Position numbers and translations under genes: made by a program. Below the pieces are notes generated by a model. It saw nothing but the letters and a program-made list of their open reading frames with translations, ran no database searches and had not been told where the DNA came from. DNA of 64,000 nt from Mesorhizobium sp. (GTDB lineage: Bacteria > Pseudomonadota > Alphaproteobacteria > Rhizobiales > Rhizobiaceae): NCBI RefSeq assembly GCF_024710845.1, contig NZ_JANJTZ010000067.1, positions 62,001 to 126,000 of the forward strand. The letters run 5' to 3'. This document shows, piece by piece, positions 1-9,495 of the stretch (position 1 is its first letter; every line of letters starts with the position of its first letter).

Positions 1-1
1 A

Positions 2-733
2 AGCGTGTTTGAGCAAGCCGTAACCCGGATTCCGACAGCCGTCTGGCGATCGCATCTCGCGCCGGAAACCTGGCTCGCTCAGTTCGAGCCTGGACGCCCT
101 TTCGTCGTTTACTGCGTACACGGACACAATGTCAGCCAGATCGCCGCGGCGAAGCTGCGAGCGCTCGGCGCGGAGGTGGCGGTCCTGGAAGGAGGCATCG
201 AGGCATATGCGGAACTCGGCGAGCCTTTGATCTCGAACGCGCCCGGCATCGCAAAAGGGCTCGCCTCGCCGAGCGTCTGGGTGACGCGCGAACGGCCGAA
301 GGTCGATCGTGTCGCCTGCCCGTGGCTCATCCGCCGCTTCGTCGACGCGTCTGCGATCTTCCACTACGTCGCGCCGGAATGGGTCCGCGACGTTGCCGAT
401 GAAACAGGGGCGATACCGTTCGACATCGACGGCGTGATCTATTCGCACCGCGGCGAAATGTGCAGTTTCGACACGATGCTGGACGAATTCGGGCTCGACA
501 CGCCTCCCCTGCGGCGGATGGCGCGGATCGTGCGCGGAGCCGACACGGCACGGCCCGATCTCGAGCCGCAGGCGGCAGGGCTGCTTGCCATCCTGCTCGG
601 ACTGTCGGCAATGGAATCCGACGATCTCAGTCAACTGGAAAAGGCAATTCCCGTGTTCGACGCGCTCTATTCCTGGCTGCGATACGCAGCCGCGGAAACC
701 CACAACTGGCCGGCGCGGACAAGCCTCTCATGA
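2..733 (+). CDS. chrB: Rhodanese-ChrB chromate resistance protein, 5' partial
   Basis: The frame is open through the left edge of the window, so the N-terminus is missing; GTG at 5 is only the first possible start inside it. The visible part has the end of a rhodanese fold (about residues 30-70 counted from that GTG, with C37 in a CVHGHNVS loop where the rhodanese active-site Cys is expected), then a ChrB C-terminal domain (about 90-230, including PKVDRVACPWLIRRF). The TGA overlaps the chrA ATG (ATGA), implying translational coupling. ChrB proteins are known to assist or regulate ChrA-based chromate resistance. What the fused sulfurtransferase half acts on is unknown. Identity is confident; exact role is inferred. 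Confidence 0.85.
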   Translation, partial: SVFEQAVTRIPTAVWRSHLAPETWLAQFEPGRPFVVYCVHGHNVSQIAAAKLRALGAEVAVLEGGIEAYAELGEPLISNAPGIAKGLASPSVWVTRERPKVDRVACPWLIRRFVDASAIFHYVAPEWVRDVADETGAIPFDIDGVIYSHRGEMCSFDTMLDEFGLDTPPLRRMARIVRGADTARPDLEPQAAGLLAILLGLSAMESDDLSQLEKAIPVFDALYSWLRYAAAETHNWPARTSLS

Positions 734-2063
734 GCGTTCTGCCAGGCACCGGCACGAGGCCGTCATTTGCCGAAGCCTTCAATGTCTTCGCCCGTATAGG
801 CCTGCTTTCGTTCGGCGGCCCTGCCGGTCAGATCGCGCTGATGCACCGCATCCTCGTCGACGAAAGGAAATGGCTCGACGAGGCGCGCTTCCTGCACGCC
901 CTGAACTACTGCATGCTCCTGCCCGGACCGGAGGCGATGCAGCTAGCCACCTATGCCGGCTGGCTGCTGCATGGGGTCAAAGGCGGGCTGATGGCCGGCC
1001 TCCTCTTCGTGCTTCCCGGCGCGCTGGTGCTCACCCTGCTCTCCAGCCTCTACCTGCTCCTCGGCGATGTCGACATCGTCCAGGGACTGCTGTTCGGCCT
1101 CAAGGCGGCTGTCCTCGCGGTCGTGCTGGAAGCCCTGGTCAAGGTCTCGAAGCGGGCACTCAAGAGCCGGCAGATGGTCGTCATAGCGCTGCTCGCCTTC
1201 GTCGCGATCGCATTTCTGCGGCTGCCGTTCCCTCTCATCATCGCGCTGGCAGCGCTTGCCGGTGCAGGGCTTCATCTGGCGGGTCACGGCAACCGCCAGT
1301 CATCGGCCAGTGCGAAGGTGGCGCCGGCCGACATGCCCGAATGGACGCGGCCCAAACTTGGCCGTTTCGTCTGGACGCTCGCAGTCTGGCTCGCGCTCTG
1401 GTTCGGACCGCTGCTGCTGTTGCACGCCACGCTCGGATCGCAGCATGTCTACGCCAAGGAGGCGTCCTTTTTCTCGGTCATGGCGGCCGTCACGTTCGGC
1501 GGCGCCTATGCGGTCCTCGCCTGGGTGGCTCAGCAGGCGGTGGAGGTCTATTCCTGGCTGAGGCCGGACGAGATGCTGACCGGCCTCGGGCTCGCCGAGA
1601 CCACACCGGGTCCGCTCATCCTCGTCCTCGTCTTCGTCGGTTTTTTAGGAGGCGCGCGCCAGTCCGGGCTGGAGCCGCTCGTCGGCGGTCTCGCGGGCGC
1701 CGCGGTGACGCTGTGGTTCACCTTCGTGCCCTGCTTCCTCTGGATCTTCGTCGGCGCACCCTATGTCGAGACGGTGCGCAACATCGCGTGGCTGTCGACT
1801 GCGCTGGCGGCCGTCACCGCCGCGGTCGTCGGCATCATCGCCAATCTCGCGCTCTGGTTTGGACTGCATGTGCTGTTCGCGACGGTCGGCGAATTCACTG
1901 CCGGACCGTTTTCCCTGCCGCTGCCGGACCTCGCGAGCTTCGATCCGTGGGCGGCGCTGATCGCCGTCGCCGCCGACATGGCGCTGCTGCGCTATCACGT
2001 CAACATGATCGCGGTACTGGCCGCGGCAGCCGCAGCGGGAATGGTCCTACGATTGACGGTCGG

Positions 2064-2067
<4 letters not shown>
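730..2067 (+). CDS. chrA: Chromate efflux transporter ChrA (long-chain, two-domain)
   Basis: A 445-residue inner-membrane protein of the CHR family that exports chromate. Two homologous halves are visible: the N-terminal one carries the family signature around [12 protein letters not shown] (about residues 24-35), and the C-terminal one repeats it as [16 protein letters not shown] (about 285-300). Many hydrophobic segments separate them, and the length fits the long-chain class. The start is the ATG overlapping the chrB stop; a longer in-frame extension upstream runs antisense-like through chrB and is not needed. It ends convergently against prs, the two stop codons overlapping at 2064-2067. 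Confidence 0.92.
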
Positions 2068-2996
<929 letters not shown>

Positions 2997-3074
2997 GCAG
3001 AATCCTCGGCGCTCGCCTGATCGGATAATGCGCGCCTTTAAGCGGCAAGCCAGCGCATTTCAAGCCAATAAGGA

Positions 3075-3086
3075 CATGTGCACATG
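3075..3086. promoter_or_regulatory. Perfect palindrome CATGTGCACATG upstream of prs
   Basis: A 12-bp perfect inverted repeat lies 79 bases upstream of the prs start, between prs and the terminator of the neighbouring lipoprotein gene. Position and symmetry suit a dimeric repressor site, but no regulator is identifiable from sequence. A chance palindrome is possible. Confidence 0.3.
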
Positions 3087-3091
3087 AGAGG

Positions 3092-3124
3092 TGCGAAAAA
3101 AGTCGCAGGCCGGCGTCAGCCGGC
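3092..3124 (-). terminator. Rho-independent terminator of the lipoprotein gene
   Basis: Read leftward, GCCGGC-TGAC-GCCGGC (3109-3124) forms a 6-bp GC stem that contains the stop codon of the lipoprotein gene. It is followed by a T6 run (3096-3101), itself flanked by TGCGA/TCGCA, giving a second small stem. This resembles an intrinsic terminator separating the lgt-to-lipoprotein gene string from prs. Confidence 0.5.
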
Positions 3125-3658
3125 GCGCGTCGCGAGCCAGGTGTCGAATTCGTCCGCCGTGCGGTCGGCGATCGCGCGCATGTTGGATTCGGTCACGTCG
3201 ATCCAGCCCTGGTTCCGGCCCTTGACCCGCTCCTGGCCGGAGAAGCGATGTACGCGATTGCCGGCGGCGTCCATGACGTCCCAGACATAGAAGACGATCG
3301 TCTCCCCATCTTCCGGCGAGGTCGAGAAGAACCCCTTGAGCGTATAGTTGGCAGCCGGATCGGCGGAAGCGAGCAGCGAAAAACGCTTCGAGGCGGCGCG
3401 GGCCGCGAGCCGGGCGGACAGTTGTTCGGCGGCCTGGGCCGGCGCGCCGATCACCGGGGCGAGGACCACGCGCGCCGGTTCGTTGGTCAGCGCGGCGACC
3501 TGCGGCGGGGTTGCCGCGGTTTGGGTCGGTTCGACGACGGGAAGCGGTTGCGGCGCCGAACTCGACGGCGGGATTCCCATCGTCGGATCCACGCTGGTGC
3601 ACGCCGCGCCGGAAAGCGCCGCGATCAAGAGAACGATTGCTGGCACACAGCGACTCAT
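3116..3658 (-). CDS. Putative lipoprotein, unknown function
   Basis: A 180-residue protein not assigned to a named family. The chosen ATG gives an N-terminus MSRCVPAIVLLIAALSGAAC, a lipoprotein-type signal with C20 as the likely lipidated residue, and has GAGGG about 12 bases upstream. An earlier in-frame ATG at 3718 overlaps the M24 gene's stop (ATGA) but has no ribosome-binding site and would bury the signal. A Pro/Ser/Ala-rich linker (about 26-50) follows, then a compact domain with alternating hydrophobic residues. Last gene of the lgt string, ended by a terminator. Possibly outer-membrane or periplasmic; this is inference from the signal alone. Confidence 0.75.
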   Translation of the reverse strand: MSRCVPAIVLLIAALSGAACTSVDPTMGIPPSSSAPQPLPVVEPTQTAATPPQVAALTNEPARVVLAPVIGAPAQAAEQLSARLAARAASKRFSLLASADPAANYTLKGFFSTSPEDGETIVFYVWDVMDAAGNRVHRFSGQERVKGRNQGWIDVTESNMRAIADRTADEFDTWLATRAG

Positions 3659-3714
3659 CGCCCGGATCTTACCCTCGTTCGGGGCCGCCCCACCCAGTTC
3701 CCGAAGTCTAGACC

Positions 3715-4866
3715 TCATCGCACGATCAAGTCGAGATCATGGCGCGACAACGGCCGCGGCTCTCCCTCGGTGGTGAGATAGGTGCGGCCCAGCGTCATCG
3801 CGGTCTCGGTGTCGGAATCCATGATGATCATATGCGCGAACAGCGTCATATTAGGTGTGATCGGCTCCGGATTGCCGGTGTAGAACATCGGCATGTCCAT
3901 CCAGGACGGCGTGAAGCGAGCGCCCTGCGAATAGCCGCAGGCGTTGAGGCGATGCCGCGTCATCCCGTGCGCCTCCATCACCTTGGCGTGCGCGTCGAAG
4001 ACGTCGCCGAAGGTCTTGCCCGGAACCATGGCCTTCTCGACGGCCAGTAGCGCATCGCGGCAGGCGTCATACAATTCCTGATGGCGCTTCGAGACCTTGC
4101 CGACGATGGCGGTGCGCATCATCGCCGCGTGATAGTGATGGAAGACCCCTGCCCATTCGAGCGTCAGCTGGTCGTTCTTGGTGAGCTTGCGACGCCCTGC
4201 CTTGTAGCGGCACAGAAGAGCGTCCACGCCCGAGCCGATGATGAACTCGTTGGCCGGATAGTCGCCGCCGCCCGAAAAGATGGCGCCCTGCATGGCGGCC
4301 AGGATCGCGCCTTCGTCGCCGCCCTGCTTGATCAGGGGAAGCGCCGCATCGAGCGCATCGTCGGAGAGCGACGCCGCCTTCTCGATCTTCCTGATCTCGG
4401 CTGGGCTCTTGACCACCCGCAGGCGCGAAACGATGCCGGACGCGTCGGAGATCTTGCCGAAGGTCTGCATCTGTTCGTCGAGCCGCTTTCCGTTGAAGGC
4501 GGTCAGGCCGTGCGTGTCATATTCGATGCCGATGTTGCAGCCGAGCAGATCCATGTCGTTCAGGAGATTCCGCAGATCGACGGCCGGATTGGCGTTGTCG
4601 CGATCGGTCCACAGCACGATGTTGTCGATGGTCGAGGTGTGCTTGGCCTGCCGCAAATCGGCGGAGCGCGTCATCAGCACCATCGAGCCGTCCGACTTCA
4701 CCACGAGGCATTGGAAGAAGCAGAAGCCGAACGTGTCGTATCCGGTCAGCCAGTACATGCTCTCCTGGGCAAAGAGCAGGATCGCGTCGAGCTTGCGATC
4801 GGTCATTTCGAGGATCAGGCGGTCGCGCCTGGCGTCGAATTCGGTGCGTTCGAAATGCAACGCCAT
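3715..4866 (-). CDS. M24-family creatinase/aminopeptidase-like protein
   Basis: 383 residues with the two-domain creatinase/Xaa-Pro aminopeptidase layout: N-terminal creatinase-N domain (about 5-135, with the MYWLTGYDTFGF motif) and a pita-bread C-terminal domain (about 150-370). The usual metal-ligand positions of M24 peptidases look altered: LEWAG, HAAMMRT and ACGYSQG stand where D-containing and HGIG motifs are normal. It may therefore belong to the creatinase/ectoine-hydrolase-like branch instead of being a dinuclear metallopeptidase. Start ATG shares its A with the pgeF stop (TGATG). The substrate cannot be told from sequence. A longer frame beginning at 5469 is an out-of-frame run through pgeF. 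Confidence 0.85.
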   Translation of the reverse strand: MALHFERTEFDARRDRLILEMTDRKLDAILLFAQESMYWLTGYDTFGFCFFQCLVVKSDGSMVLMTRSADLRQAKHTSTIDNIVLWTDRDNANPAVDLRNLLNDMDLLGCNIGIEYDTHGLTAFNGKRLDEQMQTFGKISDASGIVSRLRVVKSPAEIRKIEKAASLSDDALDAALPLIKQGGDEGAILAAMQGAIFSGGGDYPANEFIIGSGVDALLCRYKAGRRKLTKNDQLTLEWAGVFHHYHAAMMRTAIVGKVSKRHQELYDACRDALLAVEKAMVPGKTFGDVFDAHAKVMEAHGMTRHRLNACGYSQGARFTPSWMDMPMFYTGNPEPITPNMTLFAHMIIMDSDTETAMTLGRTYLTTEGEPRPLSRHDLDLIVR

Positions 4867-5660
4867 CAGTCGTCTCCCATGACAATCGACGAGATCAGCC
4901 GGCCGTAGTCCGGTTCGCCGCGGTGAGTTGTCCGGCGGTAGGAGAAGAACAGATCCTCCTCCGCATAAGTGCAGCGGTTGAGCGCGTGGGCCTGCACGCC
5001 CGCCGCCCTGAGGCGATCCACCGTGTATCCGTTCAGGTCGAACATTGCATGCCCGGATTTCTGCGACGGAGTGAAATAGCGTCCATTCTCCGGAGTGCTT
5101 GCGATGAACCGGTCGACGAATTCCGGCCCGACCTCGTAGTTTGCCGGGCTGATCGACGGGCCGAGCACGGCGACGATTCGGTCGCGCCTCGCGCCGAGCG
5201 CCTCCATGGCTGCAACGGTATTCTCGAGGACGCCGGTGAAGGCGCCTTTCCAGCCGGCATGCGCCGCACCGATGACCGCCGCCTCTGGATCTGCGAAGAG
5301 AATCGGGCCGCAATCGGCCGAGGATGCACTGACTGCGATGCCACGTCGGTCGGTGACCATCGCGTCGGCCTTGGGCCGCTCGCCCGCGAACGGCTCGCGC
5401 ACCGTCACCACGTCGGGCGAGTGCACCTGCCATACGCTCAAGAGTTTTTGCGGCGCCACGCCCAGCCATTCGGCGACGCGACGGCGGTTCTCCGCCACAT
5501 GCGACCTGTCGTCGTTCGAGCCGGTGCCGGTGTTCAATCCCGAATAGATTCCGCCGGAGATGCCCCCGCTACGCGTGAAGAAGCCGTGCCGGATGAACGG
5601 CTTGTCGGCAAACTCCAGATGTTCCGACCGAAGCGGGTCGGGGCGCGAACTGTTATGCAT
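4866..5660 (-). CDS. pgeF: Peptidoglycan editing factor PgeF (YfiH / laccase-domain)
   Basis: A 264-residue member of the YfiH/DUF152 family. In E. coli, PgeF removes wrongly incorporated amino acids from muropeptide precursors; older annotation calls the family polyphenol oxidase. The three conserved metal-site residues are visible in VWQVHSPDV (His, about 80), SSADCGPIL (Cys, about 116) and AHAGWKG (His, about 135). It lies after midA with a 142-base gap and is translationally coupled to the M24 gene. The position next to lgt and midA is, as I recall, a common rhizobial arrangement. Confidence 0.92.
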   Translation of the reverse strand: MHNSSRPDPLRSEHLEFADKPFIRHGFFTRSGGISGGIYSGLNTGTGSNDDRSHVAENRRRVAEWLGVAPQKLLSVWQVHSPDVVTVREPFAGERPKADAMVTDRRGIAVSASSADCGPILFADPEAAVIGAAHAGWKGAFTGVLENTVAAMEALGARRDRIVAVLGPSISPANYEVGPEFVDRFIASTPENGRYFTPSQKSGHAMFDLNGYTVDRLRAAGVQAHALNRCTYAEEDLFFSYRRTTHRGEPDYGRLISSIVMGDD

Positions 5661-5802
5661 CTACCGCTTTCTGGTGGCTCGGGAGCCGCGGGTCAAGTCG
5701 GCGAGGCTGGACCCGGCGAGCGGGAAAGTGGGGCAGACGGTCCGCCGATGTCAATCTTCCGTATCGGCCGCCGACTGTTGGCCCGAAGGTCTCGTTCCCT
5801 CG

Positions 5803-6885
5803 TCACGCTTCGAACGGAGCCAGTTCGATCGGCTCGCGGCTGATCGCCAGCACCTTGAACAGACCGCCCATCTGGTCCGGCGCCGCCAGCCGCTCGACCT
5901 CGTTGCGGATCTCCTCGCGCCTCGCCTCGTCGGCATTCGCCCCTAGACGGCCGGCGCGTTCCAAAAGACCCATCGCGAGCAGGAATTCGCCCTGCGGCAT
6001 CGATGCCGCCGTCAATCCGTGGCGCGCGGCTTCCCGCGCCAGCGCCTCGAAATCCACATGCGAAGTAAGGTCCGCCTCGCCCGGATGCGCGAAGACCGGA
6101 TCGTAGCCATGACGGCGCACCGCCTGCAACGTGTCGCCGAGGCCCGATGCCAGATGCCCGTAGTCGAAGAACAGCCCGGCGCCTCCGGCTTTTGCGATAT
6201 GCGCGGCGATGCCCGTCATGACCGCGCTGCGAGCCGGTGCGATCTCGAAGACCGAACCTTCGGGGGCATCGGCCGAATCGGCCGGCAGGAGAGTGTCGTC
6301 CAGCGACGCCATCCCCGCGAAGAAAGCGAGGTCCCCCGCCTCGTCCAGGCCGACCATCCGCTCGCGCCAGCCACCCGGCGTCTTGACGAACTGCCTGACC
6401 GGGATCGCGTCGAACAGCTCGTTGCCGACAATGAACAGCGGATTGGCAGGCGAATCATCGACGGACGTCAGCCATCGCGCGCGGTCCGACCATTCTCCCA
6501 GGGTTCGTCGCTGCACCTCGACCAGCCGCGGGCTCGCCTCGATCAAAACGATCTGCGATCCCGATCCAAATTCCGGCGCCAAGCGCCTGATCGTGCGCAG
6601 CAAATCCTTCATCAGCGTGCCGCGGCCGGGGCCGATCTCCGCGATCGTCGCGGGTAGCGGGCGGCCGAGCGCCTGCCAGGCGGCTGTCAACCACACGCCG
6701 ACGATCTCGCCGAACATCTGGCTGATCTCGGGCGCAGTGGTGAAGTCGCCCTCGACGCCGAAAGGCTCGCGGGTAGTGTAGTAGCCGTGCTCCGGATCGA
6801 ACAGGCACATGGCCATATACTCGGAGACCGAAATCGGACCGTTCGCGGCGATCAGGTCCTTGATGCGGCTGGCGAGGCGCGTCAT
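5803..6885 (-). CDS. SAM-dependent methyltransferase, MidA/NDUFAF7 family
   Basis: 360 residues; the family's mitochondrial member NDUFAF7 methylates an arginine of a complex I subunit during assembly. The SAM site is seen as [16 protein letters not shown] (about 85-100), with [10 protein letters not shown] (about 118-127) as the next strand and [13 protein letters not shown] (about 158-170) as the family-typical post-motif. The start ATG overlaps the lgt stop (ATGA), so the two are probably co-translated. The bacterial substrate is not established; methylation of a respiratory complex I subunit is an analogy. Confidence 0.9.
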   Translation of the reverse strand: MTRLASRIKDLIAANGPISVSEYMAMCLFDPEHGYYTTREPFGVEGDFTTAPEISQMFGEIVGVWLTAAWQALGRPLPATIAEIGPGRGTLMKDLLRTIRRLAPEFGSGSQIVLIEASPRLVEVQRRTLGEWSDRARWLTSVDDSPANPLFIVGNELFDAIPVRQFVKTPGGWRERMVGLDEAGDLAFFAGMASLDDTLLPADSADAPEGSVFEIAPARSAVMTGIAAHIAKAGGAGLFFDYGHLASGLGDTLQAVRRHGYDPVFAHPGEADLTSHVDFEALAREAARHGLTAASMPQGEFLLAMGLLERAGRLGANADEARREEIRNEVERLAAPDQMGGLFKVLAISREPIELAPFEA

Positions 6886-7721
6886 CGCGCCGTGGCGGGC
6901 TTTGCGGTCGCCATCGCCCAGATGCCGGCAATTACCATCGGCAGCGACAGTACCATGCCCATCGTGAGCCAGCCGCCAAGCAGGTAGCCGAGCTGGGGAT
7001 CGGGCACGCGGAAGAACTCGACGACGATGCGCGACAAGCCATAGCCGCAGATAAATGCGCCGCCGATTAATCCCGGCGTCTTCAGTTTCTTCAACCCCCA
7101 GACGAGCCACACAAGAACGAGGAAGAGAACAATTCCCTCCAGCCCCGCCTCGTAGAGCTGGCTCGGATGGCGCGGCTCCGGTCCGCCGTTCGGGAAGACG
7201 AAGGCCCACGGAACGTCGGTCGGACGTCCCCACAATTCGGAATTGATGAAGTTCGTGACCCGCACCAGGCCGAGTCCGACCGGAACGCCCGCCGCGACGA
7301 CATCGAACAGGCTCCATGTCGGTATGCCGCGCCGACGCGCGAACAGGATCATGGCGAGGGTGACACCGAGCAGACCGCCATGGAACGACATGCCGCCCTG
7401 CCATATCGCCACCATATCGAGCGGGTTGGCGATGTAGCGGGCGAAATCGTAGAAGAGAATGTAGCCGACGCGGCCGCCGGCCACGACGCCGACTGCGGCC
7501 CAGACGACGAAATCGTCGAGGTCCTCGGGCTTCATTGGAGCAGCTTCGTTTGCCCACAGGCGTGGCGTCGAGGCGAGCTTGCGGGAATACCACCAGGCAA
7601 ACAGGATGCCGACGACATAGCCGAGGCCGTACCAGTGGATGCCGAGCGGCCCGATCGAGATCAGCACCGGGTCGATATCGGGAAAGGGCAGCGCCGAAAG
7701 CGGCAGGAGGAGTTCGGTCAC
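6882..7721 (-). CDS. lgt: Prolipoprotein diacylglyceryl transferase
   Basis: Inner-membrane enzyme transferring diacylglycerol from phosphatidylglycerol to the lipobox Cys of prolipoproteins. About seven hydrophobic segments, the [13 protein letters not shown] block (about 95-107) and the Lgt signature RHPSQLYEA (about 189-197) are visible. I start at GTG 7721 (N-terminus [13 protein letters not shown]), giving 279 residues, the usual family length; a TTG at 7784 would add 21 uncharacteristic residues. It supplies the modification needed by the lipoproteins encoded at 3116 and 11842. First gene of a leftward string lgt-midA-pgeF-M24-lipoprotein. Confidence 0.95.
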   Translation of the reverse strand: MTELLLPLSALPFPDIDPVLISIGPLGIHWYGLGYVVGILFAWWYSRKLASTPRLWANEAAPMKPEDLDDFVVWAAVGVVAGGRVGYILFYDFARYIANPLDMVAIWQGGMSFHGGLLGVTLAMILFARRRGIPTWSLFDVVAAGVPVGLGLVRVTNFINSELWGRPTDVPWAFVFPNGGPEPRHPSQLYEAGLEGIVLFLVLVWLVWGLKKLKTPGLIGGAFICGYGLSRIVVEFFRVPDPQLGYLLGGWLTMGMVLSLPMVIAGIWAMATAKPATAR

Positions 7722-7854
7722 GGGCGGCCTGTCGAACCGGTTGCGGGCGCGGCGGACCTTGGCGGAGCGCTCCGGCGAGGTCAAGGCGGCGCTGCGCCAC
7801 CTTGCATTCGTCGATTTCGCCTCCTAAGTGCTCATGCGACAGAGAGGTTTTCCC

Positions 7855-8160
7855 ATGACCACCGGCCCCAACCGCATTCTCGACGAATTCGCCAAGCTGA
7901 TGACCGATGCCGCCGGTGCGGCGCAGGGTGTTCGCCGTGAGGTGGAAACCGCGTTCCGCTCACAGGCCGAGAAATGGCTGAACTCGCTGGACATCCCCCA
8001 GCGCGAGGAGTTCGAGGCAGCGAAGGAACTGGCCGCAAGGGCACGCGCCGAGAACGCGTCGCTGCTGAAGCGGCTCGATGCGCTGGAAGCGCGCGTTGCC
8101 GTTCTCGAAGGTGGCGAGACACCCTCCGCCGCCAGGAAAAAGCCCGCCGCGAAAAAATAG
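7855..8160 (+). CDS. UbiK-like accessory factor (BMFP coiled-coil protein)
   Basis: 101 residues: an amphipathic N-terminal helix region (FAKLMTDAAGAAQGVRREVE, about 11-30) and a predicted coiled coil (about 50-85, EEFEAAKELAARAR then LLKRLDALEARVAVLEGG), ending in a Lys/Ala-rich tail. This is the layout of the YqiC/BMFP family; in E. coli UbiK assists aerobic ubiquinone synthesis by binding the Ubi complex and lipids. AGAGAGG at 7841-7847 sits 7 bases before the ATG. Divergent from lgt, an arrangement I recall as frequent in rhizobia. The ubiquinone role is transferred by family. Confidence 0.8.
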   Translation: MTTGPNRILDEFAKLMTDAAGAAQGVRREVETAFRSQAEKWLNSLDIPQREEFEAAKELAARARAENASLLKRLDALEARVAVLEGGETPSAARKKPAAKK

Positions 8161-8470
8161 TTTCGGCCTCTGTCCACAGGGTGCCGCAGTGCGAAAAGCG
8201 TTGCGGCTGAATCGCTTACCGGCTTCGCTTGAATCTGTCCTGAATCGTCTTTCCACACCTTGGCGCAAGGTTCGACAAAAAGGACTGGCGCGCCGACTCT
8301 CCATCAATAGACTGAATTTGTTGCATGATTCGAGACATCGAACATGCGCCGGTCCGGGGCGGTCCGGCAGGGTAGTTCGTTCCTTCCGCTCAGCCGCAGT
8401 GCGTTCACCAGTCGCGCGTCCTACCTTGTGGAGCGTGCGGTGGCGCTCCCGTAACGACAGGAAGCCTACG
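8161..8470. promoter_or_regulatory. 310-base gap with a GANTC cluster before the YbjN gene
   Basis: No gene seen here. Between 8209 and 8331 there are five GANTC sites (GAATC at 8209, 8231 and 8242; GACTC at 8295; GATTC at 8327), whereas about one per 256 bases is expected by chance. GANTC is the CcrM methylation target in alphaproteobacteria, and clusters often mark promoters sensitive to cell-cycle methylation. The gene that would respond is the YbjN-like gene at 8471; no clear -35/-10 pair was recognised. Confidence 0.4.
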
Positions 8471-8971
8471 ATGAGCCTGCTTGAACTCGATCTTTCCAGA
8501 AACCCGCATCCGGTCGACATGATCGAGCAGGTCGCGCATGCGAACGACTGGGCCTTCGAGCGCACGGGCGACGATGAGATTGCGATCGCCGTTGCCGGCA
8601 ACTGGACCGACTATCACGTGTCCTTTTCCTGGATGGAGGATTTCGAGGCACTGCATCTCGCCTGCGCCTTCGACATCAAGGTTCCCGAGAACCGGGTGCT
8701 CGAGGTGATGCGCCTCCTGTCGATCATCAACGAGCAGATGCTGTTCGGGCATTTCGACCTGTGGGAGCAGGAAGGCGCGATCATGTTCCGCCAGGCGCTG
8801 CTTCTGTGCGGCGGGGCGGAACCGACCAGCCAGCAGGTCGAGGTGCTGCTCAACAGCGCGCTCGAAGCCTGCGAAACCTATTTCCAGGCCTTCCAGTTCG
8901 TCGTCTGGTCCGGCACCCCGGCCCGCGAAGCGCTGTCGAGCGTCCTGTTCGAGACACAGGGCAACGCCTGA
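8471..8971 (+). CDS. YbjN domain-containing protein
   Basis: 166 residues of the YbjN/type III secretion chaperone-like fold: alternating strands and helices, with the recognisable [21 protein letters not shown] opening shortened here to about residues 11-31, ISF-type core strands (about 48-56) and a helical C-terminus (about 120-165). The family is cytoplasmic and widespread in rhizobia; E. coli YbjN affects stress and motility, but no biochemical activity is established. AGGAAG precedes the ATG. It is followed after 4 bases by the CsaA-like gene, so the two are probably co-transcribed. Confidence 0.85.
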   Translation: MSLLELDLSRNPHPVDMIEQVAHANDWAFERTGDDEIAIAVAGNWTDYHVSFSWMEDFEALHLACAFDIKVPENRVLEVMRLLSIINEQMLFGHFDLWEQEGAIMFRQALLLCGGAEPTSQQVEVLLNSALEACETYFQAFQFVVWSGTPAREALSSVLFETQGNA

Positions 8972-8975
8972 AATC

Positions 8976-9329
8976 ATGAACGGCGCAGCAAAGCCGGCAA
9001 TCGCTTACGAGGATTTCGACCGTGTCGACATACGTGCCGGCACGATCGTCGAGGCCGAGCCTTTTCCCGAGGCACGCAAGCCGGCGATCAAGCTCAAGAT
9101 CGACTTCGGGCCTGAGATCGGCGTGAAGCGCTCCTCGGCGCAGATCACCAAATACTACGCGCCGGAGACGCTGGTCGGCCGCCAGGTCTTCGCGGTGGTG
9201 AATTTCCCGCCGCGCCAGATCGGCAAATTCATGTCGGAAGTTCTTACTCTCGGCTTTCCCGACGAGGAAGGCGCCGTGGTGCTCGGTGCGATCGACCGCA
9301 AGGTGCCGGACGGCGGCCGGCTGTTCTGA
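8976..9329 (+). CDS. tRNA-binding protein, CsaA family
   Basis: 117 residues forming a single OB-fold tRNA-binding domain like the C-terminal part of MetRS-beta and B. subtilis CsaA. Visible family blocks are [17 protein letters not shown] (about 14-30), [20 protein letters not shown] (about 40-59) and [18 protein letters not shown] (about 74-91). Thought to bind tRNA or unfolded protein as a chaperone-like factor in the cytoplasm. Four bases separate it from the YbjN gene. No catalytic residues are expected. Whether it acts in tRNA handling or export is open. Confidence 0.88.
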   Translation: MNGAAKPAIAYEDFDRVDIRAGTIVEAEPFPEARKPAIKLKIDFGPEIGVKRSSAQITKYYAPETLVGRQVFAVVNFPPRQIGKFMSEVLTLGFPDEEGAVVLGAIDRKVPDGGRLF

Positions 9330-9428
9330 TCCGCGATCCGATCGCCGCCGCCTGACCTCCGCTTCACGCATCTCCTGTCCGAGGAACTTCAGGATAGGTA
9401 GCCGATCGTCGCGGAGAGCCGCCGGGGG

Positions 9429-9457
9429 TTGACGATCGTCGATCCTTTCGCCCATAG
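9429..9457 (+). promoter_or_regulatory. Candidate housekeeping promoter of ychF
   Basis: TTGACG at 9429-9434 and CCATAG at 9452-9457 are separated by 17 bases and lie about 40 bases upstream of the ychF ATG. The -35 is close to consensus and the -10 is weak. Prediction by eye only. Confidence 0.3.
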
Positions 9458-9495
9458 CCCTGCACAAATTCTCGTTTCCTGACAGGACCCTTCCC

